From NCBI RefSeq assembly GCF_900099965.1, contig NZ_FNDJ01000028.1, forward strand, positions 62,001 through 126,000: a stretch of 64,000 nucleotides of DNA, given 5' to 3'. Source of the DNA: Nonomuraea jiangxiensis (GTDB lineage Bacteria > Actinomycetota > Actinomycetes > Streptosporangiales > Streptosporangiaceae). Every line of letters begins with the position of its first letter. Position 1 is the stretch's first letter. Shown piece after piece: positions 42,713-52,285 of this stretch. A program made the translations under genes and the position numbers. The notes beneath the pieces were generated by a model, which saw nothing but the letters and a program-made list of their open reading frames with translations, was not told the origin of the DNA and did not search any database.

Positions 42713-45063
42713 TGAATGCCCTCCTCGTGGGCTCGGCGTGGATCGGTCGGGATGCGAAGCTTCGGCTTGCTCGCAATGGCGGTCTCGGGGCGGGCGAAGG
42801 CCGCACGGGACGCGGCCCGAACCGCTTCCTGACGACCAGGGATGGGGTCGGGGAGGGGTCGGGTGCGGAAGGTGAACGCCGGTGACGGGCCTCCTGCGCC
42901 GGTCATGACTCGTCCGGCTGCCTGGTAGGCGCCGAGATGGGATAGGTCGTGTGCGGTGAGTACGGGGCCGACGTGGCGGGCGAGATCGTAGGCGTCTTCC
43001 GGCGAGGTGGTGAAGTAGACCTTGTTGCGCGCGTCGGCGGAGACGGCTTCGCGGAGATCTCTGGGGAGCTGGGACAGGTGCTGGTGGGCGAGCGTCAGCG
43101 AGAAGCGGTACGCCCGCGCCTCGGCCAGGAGGTCGCTCACGGAGATGGGCATGTTGAGGAAGTTCTGGGCCTCGTCGATGTAGGCGGCGGTATCCCGGCG
43201 TTCGTGCTCCGGCAGGCGAACCCGGGGCGTGATGGCCTGCCAGGTGTGGGCCAGGAGCAGCGAGCCGAAGAGACGCGCGGCGTCCTCGCCCAGGACGCCC
43301 TTGGGAAGTCGGGCGAGGACCAGGCCGCCGGTGTCCAAGGTGCGGGCCAGGTCGAACGTGGAGACTCCGCCCGATAGGGCGTCACGGACGAACGGGCGCA
43401 GGAGGACGGCGCGGAGCTTGTTCATGACAGGGCTGATCACCGAGGCGCGGGCGGCGGGTGACAGCTCGTCGTACGCGGACCAGAAGCCGCGCAACAGCTC
43501 GTCGTCGAGCTTGCCGACGATTCGGGCGCGGAATGGGGTGTCGGTGAGGAGCTTGGGTACGTCGGCGAGAGTCGCGCGGTTGCGCTGAGTCCGTACGAGG
43601 GTGAGGCAGGCCGAACGCATGAGGTCGTCCAGGCGCGGACCCCAGGACGAGGCGAAACAGCGATGGAAGATCGTGACGATCGAGTCGACGGCGAACGCTG
43701 GGTCCGGCCCGGCAAGGACATTGAAGCAGGGTGGATTGCCGGGCTCGGCTGGGTCGAAGAGAACTGTCCGTTTGATGGCGCGTTCGGGTAGGCGGTCGAG
43801 TATGTCGTCGATCAGGTCACCTTTGGGATCGATGACGAGGGCGCCTCGGCCAGCATGGGCGTCGGAGAGGATGAGGTTGGCCAGGAAGGTGGACTTGCCG
43901 ACACCGGTTTGGCCGAGTACATGCAGGTGCTGGCGGGCCGAGGCCACGGTGACCCCCACAGGGCGCGGGTGGCCGGTCTCGGCATCACCCAGGACCCGGA
44001 CGTCCGGGCCGTACGTGGGGACGTCGGGCGCGGGCGGGATAGGCCGGGCTCCGGCTCGGGTGATGCCCGGGGCGGCCTGGTCGTAGGGTAGGTGGGCGAG
44101 CGCGGCCAGCTCGTCGACGGCCAGCAGGTAGCCGGAGTTCATGCGGCGGTTGGACATGCGACCCGGGAAGTCGAGGCCGCGCAGGCGGCGCAAGTACTGG
44201 TGGCCGGAGGCGTAGAGCGCGAAGGTGGCGGCGATCTCGTGGGCGCGGCCACGAAGGCGGTCCCGGGCGTCGGGCCGATCACTCGTGACGGCGTACGAGA
44301 TCTGGACGGCGAAGCGCGGCTGGTTCGCCTTGGCGAGGATGGCCCGGATCTCCTCGGCACGCTCGGGGAACATCCGGGACAGCTCACCGGGCCGGTTGCG
44401 GTGCAGGCTGCCGGGAGTGATGACGTCGAACAAGTCGGCCCGGAGGCTGCTGGACCTCCCGTTCCGCAGCGAGGAGGCGGCGCGGTGAGCGGCTGACAGC
44501 CGCCGCCCTGTCACCGGGCGGACCATGACCTGGACGGCGGCCTGCTCGCCTTGACGCAACCCCGAGAGCGCGCCGAGGAGCGCGCGCAGCGGATCGTTGC
44601 GGTGCGCGGTCGTGAGCGGGTAGTGGTCAGGCCGAGCCAGAACCATCCGGCCCCGGGAAGCCGTGGCACCGCGAGAGGTGAGAGGTTCGGCCGGGCGAGT
44701 GGTGACGGCCGCGCCCGGCCAGGCCGACCGGATCGACTTCTCCACCAGCCCAGGCGGTACGAGCCCCGGCACCCACAACTGCACCCGGACACCGGCGGCA
44801 TCCGCCACGTACTCCCAGGCCAGATGAGGTTGGCCGAACAGGAGACGCTTCCAGCGCGGCGCCGTCAACCCCATCACCTGTGACCACCAGGCAGCCGCGC
44901 TGCCGGACTCGACCTGCGGCGGGACCGCGATCTCGACCAGCCGAGCGTTACGGGCGAAGCGCGCGTTGCGCCACCGCCAGAGGACGGCTTCGGCCGTGCT
45001 GAGACCGGCGGCACCACCGATCACGGCTCCCCAGAGCGCTGGATCGGAAAGGTACGGGATCAC
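42709..45063 (-). CDS. VirD4/TraG-like type IV coupling ATPase
   Basis: 784 residues with an N-terminal membrane segment (residues 8-26). Walker A LGQTGVGKST lies near 385-394, and ALVIDPKGDLIDDIL follows. Walker B-like YIDEAQNFLN is near 627, then ARAYRFSLTLAHQHLSQLP, the coupling-protein block. It recruits the DNA-protein substrate and drives it into the channel. It overlaps both neighbours by 4 bp in the conjugation operon. Confidence 0.87.
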   Translation of the reverse strand: MIPYLSDPALWGAVIGGAAGLSTAEAVLWRWRNARFARNARLVEIAVPPQVESGSAAAWWSQVMGLTAPRWKRLLFGQPHLAWEYVADAAGVRVQLWVPGLVPPGLVEKSIRSAWPGAAVTTRPAEPLTSRGATASRGRMVLARPDHYPLTTAHRNDPLRALLGALSGLRQGEQAAVQVMVRPVTGRRLSAAHRAASSLRNGRSSSLRADLFDVITPGSLHRNRPGELSRMFPERAEEIRAILAKANQPRFAVQISYAVTSDRPDARDRLRGRAHEIAATFALYASGHQYLRRLRGLDFPGRMSNRRMNSGYLLAVDELAALAHLPYDQAAPGITRAGARPIPPAPDVPTYGPDVRVLGDAETGHPRPVGVTVASARQHLHVLGQTGVGKSTFLANLILSDAHAGRGALVIDPKGDLIDDILDRLPERAIKRTVLFDPAEPGNPPCFNVLAGPDPAFAVDSIVTIFHRCFASSWGPRLDDLMRSACLTLVRTQRNRATLADVPKLLTDTPFRARIVGKLDDELLRGFWSAYDELSPAARASVISPVMNKLRAVLLRPFVRDALSGGVSTFDLARTLDTGGLVLARLPKGVLGEDAARLFGSLLLAHTWQAITPRVRLPEHERRDTAAYIDEAQNFLNMPISVSDLLAEARAYRFSLTLAHQHLSQLPRDLREAVSADARNKVYFTTSPEDAYDLARHVGPVLTAHDLSHLGAYQAAGRVMTGAGGPSPAFTFRTRPLPDPIPGRQEAVRAASRAAFARPETAIASKPKLRIPTDPRRAHEEGIQ

Positions 45064-46781
45064 TCGGCTGGGTCCGTGGTAGCGAGCGCATGCTCAGACT
45101 CACTGGCGACAGCGACGAAAGCGGCACGATCTCCGACGCCCCCGCGCACCAGGCCCTCTCCTTGGCCGGCCGAAAGCAGGAAGAGCCGTTCCCCTTCCGT
45201 GAGGTCAAAGGCCTCGGCGATCTCGTCGATGGCCTGCGGAGCCTGCCGCAGCAGGACCTGCGTACTGGCGTTGGAGACGACCGCCTTGCCGAGATCGGAG
45301 CCGAGCAGGTCGGCGGCGTCCTGGGTGACGACGGCGAGGCCGGCCCAGTGCTTGCGGGCGGACTTGGCGAGTCGGTAGAGGAACCTCGCGCCCTCGTTCT
45401 CGCGCATGAGCGTCCACGCCTCGTCGACCACGACCAGGCGGCGGCGCCGGTCGGCGGGGTTGGACACGCGCCGCCAGATCGCGTCGAGCGCTAGGAGCAT
45501 CCCGACCGGCCGCGTCTCCTCGGGCAGGTCCCGCAGGGAGAACACGATCAGGTGGCCGTCCGGCCGAGTGGTGGTCGGACCGGCGAACAAGCTCCGGTAG
45601 GAACCGGACACGTATGGGGCGAGCCGCGCGGCCAGCTCGTACGCCTCGGGCGCGTCGGTGGCATCCAGCATGGTCACCAGATCAGCGAGCAGCGGCGCAG
45701 GACGCTTCCACGTGCGCTGGTCCGGGGTGATGCCGTGGGCCGCGTACGTGGCGATCACCGCCTTGTCCAGTACGGCCTTCGTCGCGGCAGCGAGCGGTTC
45801 GCCGAGCATGGTCGCGACCAGGGTTTGGAAGAACATCGCGCGCCGGTCGAGCGCGTCGCTTTCTACGGAGGCGGGCAAGTCGAACGGGTTGAAGCACACA
45901 CCCGGCATGCCAAGACCGAGGACGGTCCCTCCGACGGCATCCGACAGGCGTCGGTACTCGTCCTCGGGATCGACGACACACACCTCGACCTGGTGGAACA
46001 GCAGCCGCAGCACCTCCAGCTTGGTGAAGTACGACTTGCCCGCCCCCGACCGGGCGATCGTCACGGAGTTGTAGTTGTCGTGGGCGAACCGGTCCCACAG
46101 GACGATGCCGGAGGAGTAGGCGTTCAGCCCGAACAAGACGGGCGTCTCACCGAGCCGAGGTCGCAGATCCGGCGAGGCGAACGGGAAGGCTGCCGCGAGC
46201 GCCGAGGTATCGAAGGTCCGGCGGGTCTTCAGCGTGTCGGTGCCGAGCGGAAGCGTGGCCGTCCATCCCTGCATCGCCCGGAACGTCGTCGGATGCGCGT
46301 CGAGCAGAAGCGACGCCGCCAGCGCCTTGATGTGCTGGACCTCCGCATCCAGCTCTTCGGCATCCGCAGCGTGAACGGTGAGATAGAGGCCGACCCGGAA
46401 CAGGCGGCCGTGCCCCCGGGTGAGGGAGGCGGCCAGCTCCGCGGCGTCGTCGGCAGCGGCCTCGGCCGCGAAGTCCGGCATCCGGGCGCCCGCGGAGGCG
46501 GACTCCAGGCGGGCGAGCTGGCGGCGAAGACGCTGGGCGGCGATCAGCGGAGGTACCGGCTCGATGTGCAGGGACACGTCGAGGTGCCCTGGGTAGCCGG
46601 TCAGCGATTCGAGCCAGCCCGCGCCGACCTCCCGGGGGTACCCGGCGATCGCGAACGACGCGCACACCCCGTCCGGGAACTCGACCGAGCGAGCGTTGAT
46701 CTTCAGTGATGACGGGCCAGGCAAGGTGGCGGCAGTGCGGGCCAGCGCCGCGGTGTCGTCGGCGAGTCGGGTGAACCTCAT
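45060..46781 (-). CDS. VirB4-like type IV secretion ATPase
   Basis: 573 residues. Walker A IARSGAGKSYFTKLE near 246-255 and EVCVVDPEDEYRRL follow the VirB4 pattern. Walker B LVVVDEAWTLM is near 452, and LAVVTQDAADLLGSD and SNASTQVLLRQAP are typical of VirB4/TraE proteins. It powers pilus assembly and translocation at the inner face of the membrane. It shares 4-bp overlaps with the coupling ATPase and the PrgI-like gene. Confidence 0.88.
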   Translation of the reverse strand: MRFTRLADDTAALARTAATLPGPSSLKINARSVEFPDGVCASFAIAGYPREVGAGWLESLTGYPGHLDVSLHIEPVPPLIAAQRLRRQLARLESASAGARMPDFAAEAAADDAAELAASLTRGHGRLFRVGLYLTVHAADAEELDAEVQHIKALAASLLLDAHPTTFRAMQGWTATLPLGTDTLKTRRTFDTSALAAAFPFASPDLRPRLGETPVLFGLNAYSSGIVLWDRFAHDNYNSVTIARSGAGKSYFTKLEVLRLLFHQVEVCVVDPEDEYRRLSDAVGGTVLGLGMPGVCFNPFDLPASVESDALDRRAMFFQTLVATMLGEPLAAATKAVLDKAVIATYAAHGITPDQRTWKRPAPLLADLVTMLDATDAPEAYELAARLAPYVSGSYRSLFAGPTTTRPDGHLIVFSLRDLPEETRPVGMLLALDAIWRRVSNPADRRRRLVVVDEAWTLMRENEGARFLYRLAKSARKHWAGLAVVTQDAADLLGSDLGKAVVSNASTQVLLRQAPQAIDEIAEAFDLTEGERLFLLSAGQGEGLVRGGVGDRAAFVAVASESEHALATTDPAE

Positions 46782-47755
46782 TGCTTCTCATCTCCACGGG
46801 CGATCGGCTCGTCGGGACGGGCGATCCCGACTGGTTCCGGACGGCGCGGCGACAGCGACCGTACGAGCAGATCGCGAGCGTCCTCGGCACCCACGACGGA
46901 GGCGTGAACCCCGAGGCCGAGCAGTGAACGCACGGTCTCCTCGGCGCGACGGGCCACGATCGCCGCCGAGCTGTCCCGCCGAGCCGTACGCCGGGACCTT
47001 CGCGTCCATCCGGGCGGCTGCTCGGCGTCCTGGTGACGGACGACGACCAGGACATCTCGGGTCAGCAGATCCCGGGTGGTGCTCAGCTCGCTGAGGAACT
47101 CGGCGTGCTGGCGGGCTGCCTGCTCAAGCGCGGGATCGGCCAGACGCCCTGCCGAACCCTCGATCACGTTGGCGAGAACGGAAAGGTCAACCGGCCGCGC
47201 CTGCAGGAGGATCTGCACGGGCGCGTCCAGCGAGTTCAGCCACCCGGCGAACACCCCGACCAGCGCCGCTTGCTCCTCGCCCGTCCGCAGCCCGAACGCC
47301 ACGGTCCCAGCTCGGACGACGGCCACGGTCCCGCCTTCGGCCAGCTCCATCACGCCGTCCTCGCGGATCGCCCGGACAGGGAGCCGAAGAGCACCCGGCA
47401 GGCGGCCCCGGACTCGGCACCAGGCTGGCGGCGGGAGGACTCCTTCCTCGGTCGTGACCAGCTTGCGATCCCGCCGCAGGTAAGCGAAGGCGTGGAGGAC
47501 GAGCCGGTCGAGACTGAGCCCGTCCCGCCTACCGAGCGCCAACGCGCACCCGCAGGCGATCACCGGCAGGACGATCGCGGCGAGCACCGGGACAGGCAAC
47601 CGGTCGCCGGCCATGAGATAGACCCAGGCCGCCAACACCCCTGTTCCGGCCAGGATCGCGACTTGCCGAACCGTCAGATTCGCGAAGAGCTTGTCCGGCA
47701 TCTCCACATCGGCCGGGATCTTCGCGACCAGCCGTTCCTTACTTGCGTGGCGCAC
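46778..47755 (-). CDS. PrgI-like membrane component of the conjugation channel
   Basis: 325 residues from the GTG at 47755, which overlaps the previous gene by 17 bp; the larger open frame runs back to 48205 through DNA that codes the tail of the TrbL-like gene. The N-terminus (KIPADVEMPDKLFANLTVRQ) and two membrane segments at about 30-75 fit the PrgI family of Gram-positive conjugation systems. The C-terminal cytoplasmic part (GLRTGEEQAALVGVFAGWL) is less recognisable. It likely anchors the VirB4 ATPase. Confidence 0.77.
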   Translation of the reverse strand: MRHASKERLVAKIPADVEMPDKLFANLTVRQVAILAGTGVLAAWVYLMAGDRLPVPVLAAIVLPVIACGCALALGRRDGLSLDRLVLHAFAYLRRDRKLVTTEEGVLPPPAWCRVRGRLPGALRLPVRAIREDGVMELAEGGTVAVVRAGTVAFGLRTGEEQAALVGVFAGWLNSLDAPVQILLQARPVDLSVLANVIEGSAGRLADPALEQAARQHAEFLSELSTTRDLLTRDVLVVVRHQDAEQPPGWTRRSRRTARRDSSAAIVARRAEETVRSLLGLGVHASVVGAEDARDLLVRSLSPRRPEPVGIARPDEPIARGDEKQ

Positions 47756-49304
47756 GACGTGCCGCCCTTCTGGGAAGACGAGGCATTTGGAGCCGCAACG
47801 CGACCTGTGACGGGCGCTGTGGTGAACGTCGGGGCCTGGGCGGCTCGGGCGGGGTGGCACTATTCGGAGGCCGGTCGCGGTGGACGATAGGCCGGTGATG
47901 CGGCCCGGGCTGCGGACGGCCGTTGGGGGTCCCCGGCCCGTGGGGTCCCGCAGGGGGGCCCACAGGGGACGAACGATGAACCTGCGCGTTCCCGCCGCCC
48001 GGGCGGCGGGAACTGGCGGCCATCCCCGGCGGACGACGTGGGTGACGGGGCATCCCCGAACGTGGCCCGCCCGCGTTCGGCCCCCGCCTACCGGGACCAC
48101 CGCCTGGACCTCCGCCAGAAGGACCGCTGGGCCCGCCGCCTCCACCTCCACCGGGCGGAGTAGGCGGCTTCGGCGGCTTGGGACGGCGCGCAGCGCGGGC
48201 GGCACCGAGCCCCTTACCGAGCAGCATGTTCAACCCGCGATAGACGATCAGCGACTTCACGAGCCGTGAAAGAGTCCGAGGCTTGCTCGCCTGCCATATG
48301 GTCCGCGCGACCCATCCAGGGATCTTGAGCAGGACGAACAGCAGGCATATGGCCATGAGCAGGTCGGTCATGTCCGCCGTGCTCGGGATCCAGAACGAGT
48401 CGTCGTCAGCCGGGTTGGCGGAGAACAGCAGTTGCAGCGCTGTGACGAGCACGAGCGACTGACACATCTGAATCGCCAGCAGCCCGGCGAACGCCCGCCA
48501 CCACAGCCGGGCGATCCCCTCGGTCATCGGCAGCGCGTGCAGGATCAGCGCAAGGGGCGCTGCCACGATCACGACCATGGTGAGTGCGATCCGGACGATG
48601 TAGGTGAACAGCACACCGACCGCCAGGATGACTACCACGAGCGCCACGATCGCGAAGAACACGCCCTTGAGGACGATCCCCGCGAGGACCGCTTTCTTGA
48701 TCGCGTCGAACACCAGCTCCGGATCGATCCGGTCAGCTCCATCGGCCAGGAACGCCTGGCTCAGCCCGTTCGCCAGAGTGATCGCGTACTTGATCGCGAT
48801 CAGGCTCAGGTTCGCGGCCAGAAACGCCCAAACGAGCCGCGGCAGCAACTCCCGCGCCGAGGTCCCGCCGGGCAGCGCCTGCCCGACCATGAGCATCACG
48901 CCCGCGACGGTCACCAACAGCACGAAGCACGTGTTCGCGATCGTCCGCGACAGCTCCCACAACTGCTTGGCCCGCGCCATCTCTGGGGAGTCCAGCTCCG
49001 GCGTGGCCAGCACGGTCGATCCGAGCATCTCGAACACCGGCTTGGTCGCCGACTCCACGAGATGCGTGAACCATTCGTCCACCGCCTGCCGGGTCTTGCA
49101 TGCCACGTCGATGAAGCCGCAGTCCGGTGCCGACGGCGCCACGGCTGAAGGCGAGGGGCTGGGTGTGGCGGAAGGTGCTGGAGTCGGTACGGGCGTCGGA
49201 GGCGCGGCAACCGCGGGCCCACTGAGCAGCGCCGAGACGAGCGCCGCACCGACAGCCAGCAGCGCGAACAGCCCGAACACTCTGAGGCGAGCGAGGGCCG
49301 CCAC
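47739..49304 (-). CDS. TrbL/VirB6-like polytopic channel protein with Pro/Gly-rich tail
   Basis: 521 residues from a GTG at 49304, one base after the pilin-like stop (the open frame reaches 49415). It has an N-terminal signal-like segment (VFGLFALLAVGAALVSALL), a short Pro/Ala spacer, an extracellular region with a Cys pair (CGFIDVACK), then about five or six hydrophobic segments (LLVTVAGVMLMVG; VFFAIVALVVVILAVGVLF; VVIVAAPLALIL). The last 160 residues are low-complexity Pro/Gly/Arg, probably cytoplasmic and disordered. This is the VirB6/TrbL-type pore component. Confidence 0.83.
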   Translation of the reverse strand: MAALARLRVFGLFALLAVGAALVSALLSGPAVAAPPTPVPTPAPSATPSPSPSAVAPSAPDCGFIDVACKTRQAVDEWFTHLVESATKPVFEMLGSTVLATPELDSPEMARAKQLWELSRTIANTCFVLLVTVAGVMLMVGQALPGGTSARELLPRLVWAFLAANLSLIAIKYAITLANGLSQAFLADGADRIDPELVFDAIKKAVLAGIVLKGVFFAIVALVVVILAVGVLFTYIVRIALTMVVIVAAPLALILHALPMTEGIARLWWRAFAGLLAIQMCQSLVLVTALQLLFSANPADDDSFWIPSTADMTDLLMAICLLFVLLKIPGWVARTIWQASKPRTLSRLVKSLIVYRGLNMLLGKGLGAARAARRPKPPKPPTPPGGGGGGGPSGPSGGGPGGGPGRRGPNAGGPRSGMPRHPRRPPGMAASSRRPGGGNAQVHRSSPVGPPAGPHGPGTPNGRPQPGPHHRPIVHRDRPPNSATPPEPPRPRRSPQRPSQVALRLQMPRLPRRAARRAPRK

Positions 49305-49305
49305 G

Positions 49306-49695
49306 TCAGGCCCCCACGATCCGCTGAAGAATCTCCACCAGGACGGGGGCGAGCATCGCCACTCCGAACCCGAGCGCACCGTACCGCAGCGTCTTCTTGG
49401 CGGCCTCGACCTCACCGGGGTCGCCGCCGGCCAGGATGTAGCGGACTCCGCCGATGGTGAAGAACAGCGTGGCCAGGCCGACCAGCAGCCCGATCACCAC
49501 GTTGCGCAGGTTGGTGATGACCTGGTCGAGCGAGGCGGACGCCAGGTTGGTCATCGCCTCGGCGACCCCTGGCACGGTCAGTGCGGCCACCATGCAACCG
49601 GCTGTCCAGAGCGCTGAAGCGGCACCACGCCGGACCCAGCTCGTACCTGCTGGAACCCGGACAACGAACAACGGACAAGGCCGAAACGGCTTCAT
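49306..49695 (-). CDS. VirB2/TrbC-like pilin or small channel protein
   Basis: 129 residues: an N-terminal signal-like region (ALWTAGCMVAALTVPGVAEA), then two membrane helices (VVIGLLVGLATLFFTIGGVRYIL and FGVAMLAPVLVEIL) separated by a charged turn (DPGEVEAAKKTLRYG). The size and two-helix plan match VirB2/TrbC-like components of actinobacterial T4SS. It precedes the TrbL-like gene with one base between stop and start. Confidence 0.83.
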   Translation of the reverse strand: MKPFRPCPLFVVRVPAGTSWVRRGAASALWTAGCMVAALTVPGVAEAMTNLASASLDQVITNLRNVVIGLLVGLATLFFTIGGVRYILAGGDPGEVEAAKKTLRYGALGFGVAMLAPVLVEILQRIVGA

Positions 49696-49878
49696 GACAT
49701 GGCTCCCCGAGACGTGAGGTCCTGAGCTGGCCGCCAGCCGTGATCACAAGCCCGGAGCGGGCCGGGATGGGTGTCCTCCTTCAAAGGACGAGGGACGATG
49801 GGCTCGATGGGAACGGGCAACCGCCCCTCAGGAACCGCCCCGAGCCGTGATCACGCCTGACATGGATGAACCACCGAT

Positions 49879-50658
49879 TCAGCAGGCGAGATTGGAGGCT
49901 GGCCCGTCACAGCTGACCGAGACTTGACCCTCCTCGATCGCTCGCGCCAGCCGCGCTTCCGCCGCCCGCCGCCGCTTGTACAGCCGATCCGCCGGCACCC
50001 CCAGCCGCCCCGCGTACGCCCGCAACGCTTGCCCCTCCAAGCGGGTCGCGTTGATCAGCTTCGCCTCGTCAGGGGTAATGACATGGCACCGGACAGCCTC
50101 GGCGAGCACCATGAACGGCTCCGTGTCCAGAGCCACTGGTTCCGGCGTCTCAGCGCAGATCTCGATGGAGGCGAGCTCGCGCGCCCGAACCCCAAGCGCA
50201 CCCTTCCTCGCCCACAGCAGCAGCCGAGGCAGGATGTTCGGCCGGTCGAGATCGATCCGGCGCAGTTGGGCGACGAAGTACGTCACCATCTCCGAGACGA
50301 TGTCGTCGATCACGTGGGCGGGGCAGTTCTGCGTGGTCCTCGCGGCCAGGTTCTTCAGCCCTGGCATCGCCATCCCCACGCATCCGATCACCCAGGCCGG
50401 ACCGTCGGATCGCGAACGTCGTACGAGATGCGCCCAGACGGCGTCCTTCAGTTCGTCGCTGGCCTGTGGCGTGAGCAGCAGCTCCTTCAGCTCACCGAGA
50501 TCGATCGGACGCTGGGGCGTTCCATGTCCGATGGAGCGGCCGTCTACCGAGAGCGGGCTCGGACCGGTGACCAGGAGTGTGAACGCCCTGTCCGCCACGC
50601 TCAAGGCGTTGTCGTTGACGATCTTCGAGGTCGTGCTGTCGTGTATATCGAGGGCCAT
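49879..50658 (-). CDS. sigma-factor-like regulator of the conjugation module
   Basis: 259 residues from ATG 50658 behind GGGGAG. The central part (HVIDDIVSEMVTYFVAQLRRI, LPRLLLWARKGALGVRARE) resembles sigma-70 region 2, and the end (LINATRLEGQALRAYAGRLG, ADRLYKRRRAAEARLARAI) a region 4 helix-turn-helix. It stands upstream of the conjugation operon with a 183-bp gap and is probably its regulator. No known ECF subgroup is recognised. Confidence 0.72.
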   Translation of the reverse strand: MALDIHDSTTSKIVNDNALSVADRAFTLLVTGPSPLSVDGRSIGHGTPQRPIDLGELKELLLTPQASDELKDAVWAHLVRRSRSDGPAWVIGCVGMAMPGLKNLAARTTQNCPAHVIDDIVSEMVTYFVAQLRRIDLDRPNILPRLLLWARKGALGVRARELASIEICAETPEPVALDTEPFMVLAEAVRCHVITPDEAKLINATRLEGQALRAYAGRLGVPADRLYKRRRAAEARLARAIEEGQVSVSCDGPASNLAC

Positions 50659-51145
50659 GGTGTCTCCCCGTGGCTCGCGCCGGCTTGGTCGATCCAGGTC
50701 TCGACCACCGGTTGGGGGACGCTGAGAACACCAAGGGAAGAAGCGCGGACACCATGAACCTGCTGCGATGCTCCCATCTCTCATCTGACCTGGGGTGATA
50801 GACAGACCCGAAGTGACGCGCAAGGGTCATGCCAAGCTCGCCGATCCGCAGCTGACCTGGTGGTAGGCGCTCCACTGAGCAAGCTGTCAAAGTTCGTGCC
50901 AAGCCCGTCGCCGTGGGCACCTTCGTCATTCACCGTGAACATCCCCATCCAATGGTTGCGAGGGGTTCACGGACATGGTGTCGCGACACCCTCATGGGCA
51001 CGATGGGCGTATGCACTCGGAGTGGTCGTCGCCGCTGGCGGTACCTGTTCGAGGCCTTGAGCCCCTTCAAAAAGGGGGTATTGCGCACTATTGTGCGTCT
51101 CCTGCCTCATCCTGATCCCGTGATTTCTGCCGAACCGGAGAGCGT
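50659..51145. other. divergent intergenic region with palindromes
   Basis: 487 bases between the sigma-like gene and the divergent membrane-protein gene. Contains a perfect 12-bp palindrome GTGTCGCGACAC (50978-50989) set between CATG copies, a GTGAAC..GTTCAC pair around 50936-50969, and small hairpins at 51062-51080 (CCCCTT..AAGGGG) and 51083-51096 (CGCAC..GTGCG). Likely holds both promoters and operators. Confidence 0.5.
50978..50989. promoter_or_regulatory. perfect 12-bp palindrome, candidate operator
   Basis: GTGTCGCGACAC, upstream of the gene at 51146 and of the sigma-like gene. Its symmetry and position suit a dimeric repressor site. The binding protein is unknown. Confidence 0.45.
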
Positions 51146-52048
51146 ATGGCCAGGAGTAATTCGGGTTGTGGGTCACCGCTTCTAGCGCTCTTGGGCGCAG
51201 GGGCTTACCTGGCCTTCCTGAGCCAAGTCGCCAGTAGCGGCGGCCTCCCCGCCGTACTTAGGCTGCTCCTGGTGACGGGCGTAGGCACAGGTCTGTTCTT
51301 TGCCGTTCGGGAATGGCGTCGTGCCAGGCTGCGGTGGGAACGAGCGGCTCTCCAGTTAGCGGCCGAGCGTGAGCACGTCCGGCGCACGGTGGATATGGTG
51401 CTGGACCCTTCGCTGACCATGGAGGAACAACTCGTCGTCATCGACGGTTTTATCCCTCGCCTCCGCTCTCAGGGCGTGCCCGACCCAAGAGTCGGACCAC
51501 TACGTGACCGGCTTGTCGTCGTAAGCGATCTGACGCCCAACGCACGGAAGCTCCTCGATCGGGCCAGGAGAGCCGTGTGGGCGATCTATGGCTCACGTGT
51601 CAATCGCTTGAAGATGCTGGATGACATCGCAAACGACATCATCCTGCCGCGCGAAGTCTGGGAGATCGCTCACCTGCTGCTCACACAGAGCCTGCTCGCC
51701 AAGCGCCAGCAGGAGGCTCGTCGTGCTGTGCTGGCCACCGCCGAGTTCGAGGCCGTCCTGGCCCCGCAGGAAGCGGCGCTGCGGCGCTCCATTGAGGGAA
51801 CCATGGAACGTGTCGTCATTGTCGAGGAGTATGCCCGGCGCGTCCAGGAAGCCGATGCTGCCCTCCTCGCGCAGGAGATGCTGGGAGATAACGATCAGTA
51901 TCGGAACCTGTTGGCACGTACCGATGATGTTGAAGGCATGCGGCAGCTGACCTACCAGGCAGTGGCGGCGAGCGAGGTCCTCGCGAAAAGCGTCAGGGAC
52001 GCGATTGAGGTGGGACAGATGCTCATTCCCCCGGAGGTCTCGCCATGA
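51146..52048 (+). CDS. unknown membrane-anchored helical protein
   Basis: 300 residues. Two hydrophobic segments at about 10-30 and 36-52 (LLALLGAGAYLAFLSQV; VLRLLLVTGVGTGLFFAV) anchor an otherwise cytoplasmic, charged, helical protein with coiled-coil character (RRARLRWERAALQLAAEREHV; RRAVLATAEFEAVLAPQE). The family is not recognised. It faces away from the conjugation operon within the ICE backbone. Confidence 0.72.
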   Translation: MARSNSGCGSPLLALLGAGAYLAFLSQVASSGGLPAVLRLLLVTGVGTGLFFAVREWRRARLRWERAALQLAAEREHVRRTVDMVLDPSLTMEEQLVVIDGFIPRLRSQGVPDPRVGPLRDRLVVVSDLTPNARKLLDRARRAVWAIYGSRVNRLKMLDDIANDIILPREVWEIAHLLLTQSLLAKRQQEARRAVLATAEFEAVLAPQEAALRRSIEGTMERVVIVEEYARRVQEADAALLAQEMLGDNDQYRNLLARTDDVEGMRQLTYQAVAASEVLAKSVRDAIEVGQMLIPPEVSP

Positions 52049-52285
52049 ATGCCCTGTGGCGTGAAGAACCTGTTACAGCTCAGGCCGGGCCGGCGAAACG
52101 GGCTGGACCTTTCACGTGACTGGCCATCCAAGAGCATGATCATGGCCCTGGATGACGAGGTTGCCCGTGCCGTGCTCGCGGCTGGCGCTGTACGCCGTTG
52201 CGCTGCTTCGATCGGTGCCCGAAACGGAAAGGGAGGACAGGAGCGGCCAGGAGGCTCGACACGATGACGGCGCCTTGCCCGTGTC

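Noticed and set aside
47756..48205. Upstream extension of the PrgI-like gene
   Set aside because: This stretch encodes the Pro/Gly-rich tail of the TrbL-like protein in another frame; the GTG at 47755 gives the usual PrgI-type N-terminus.
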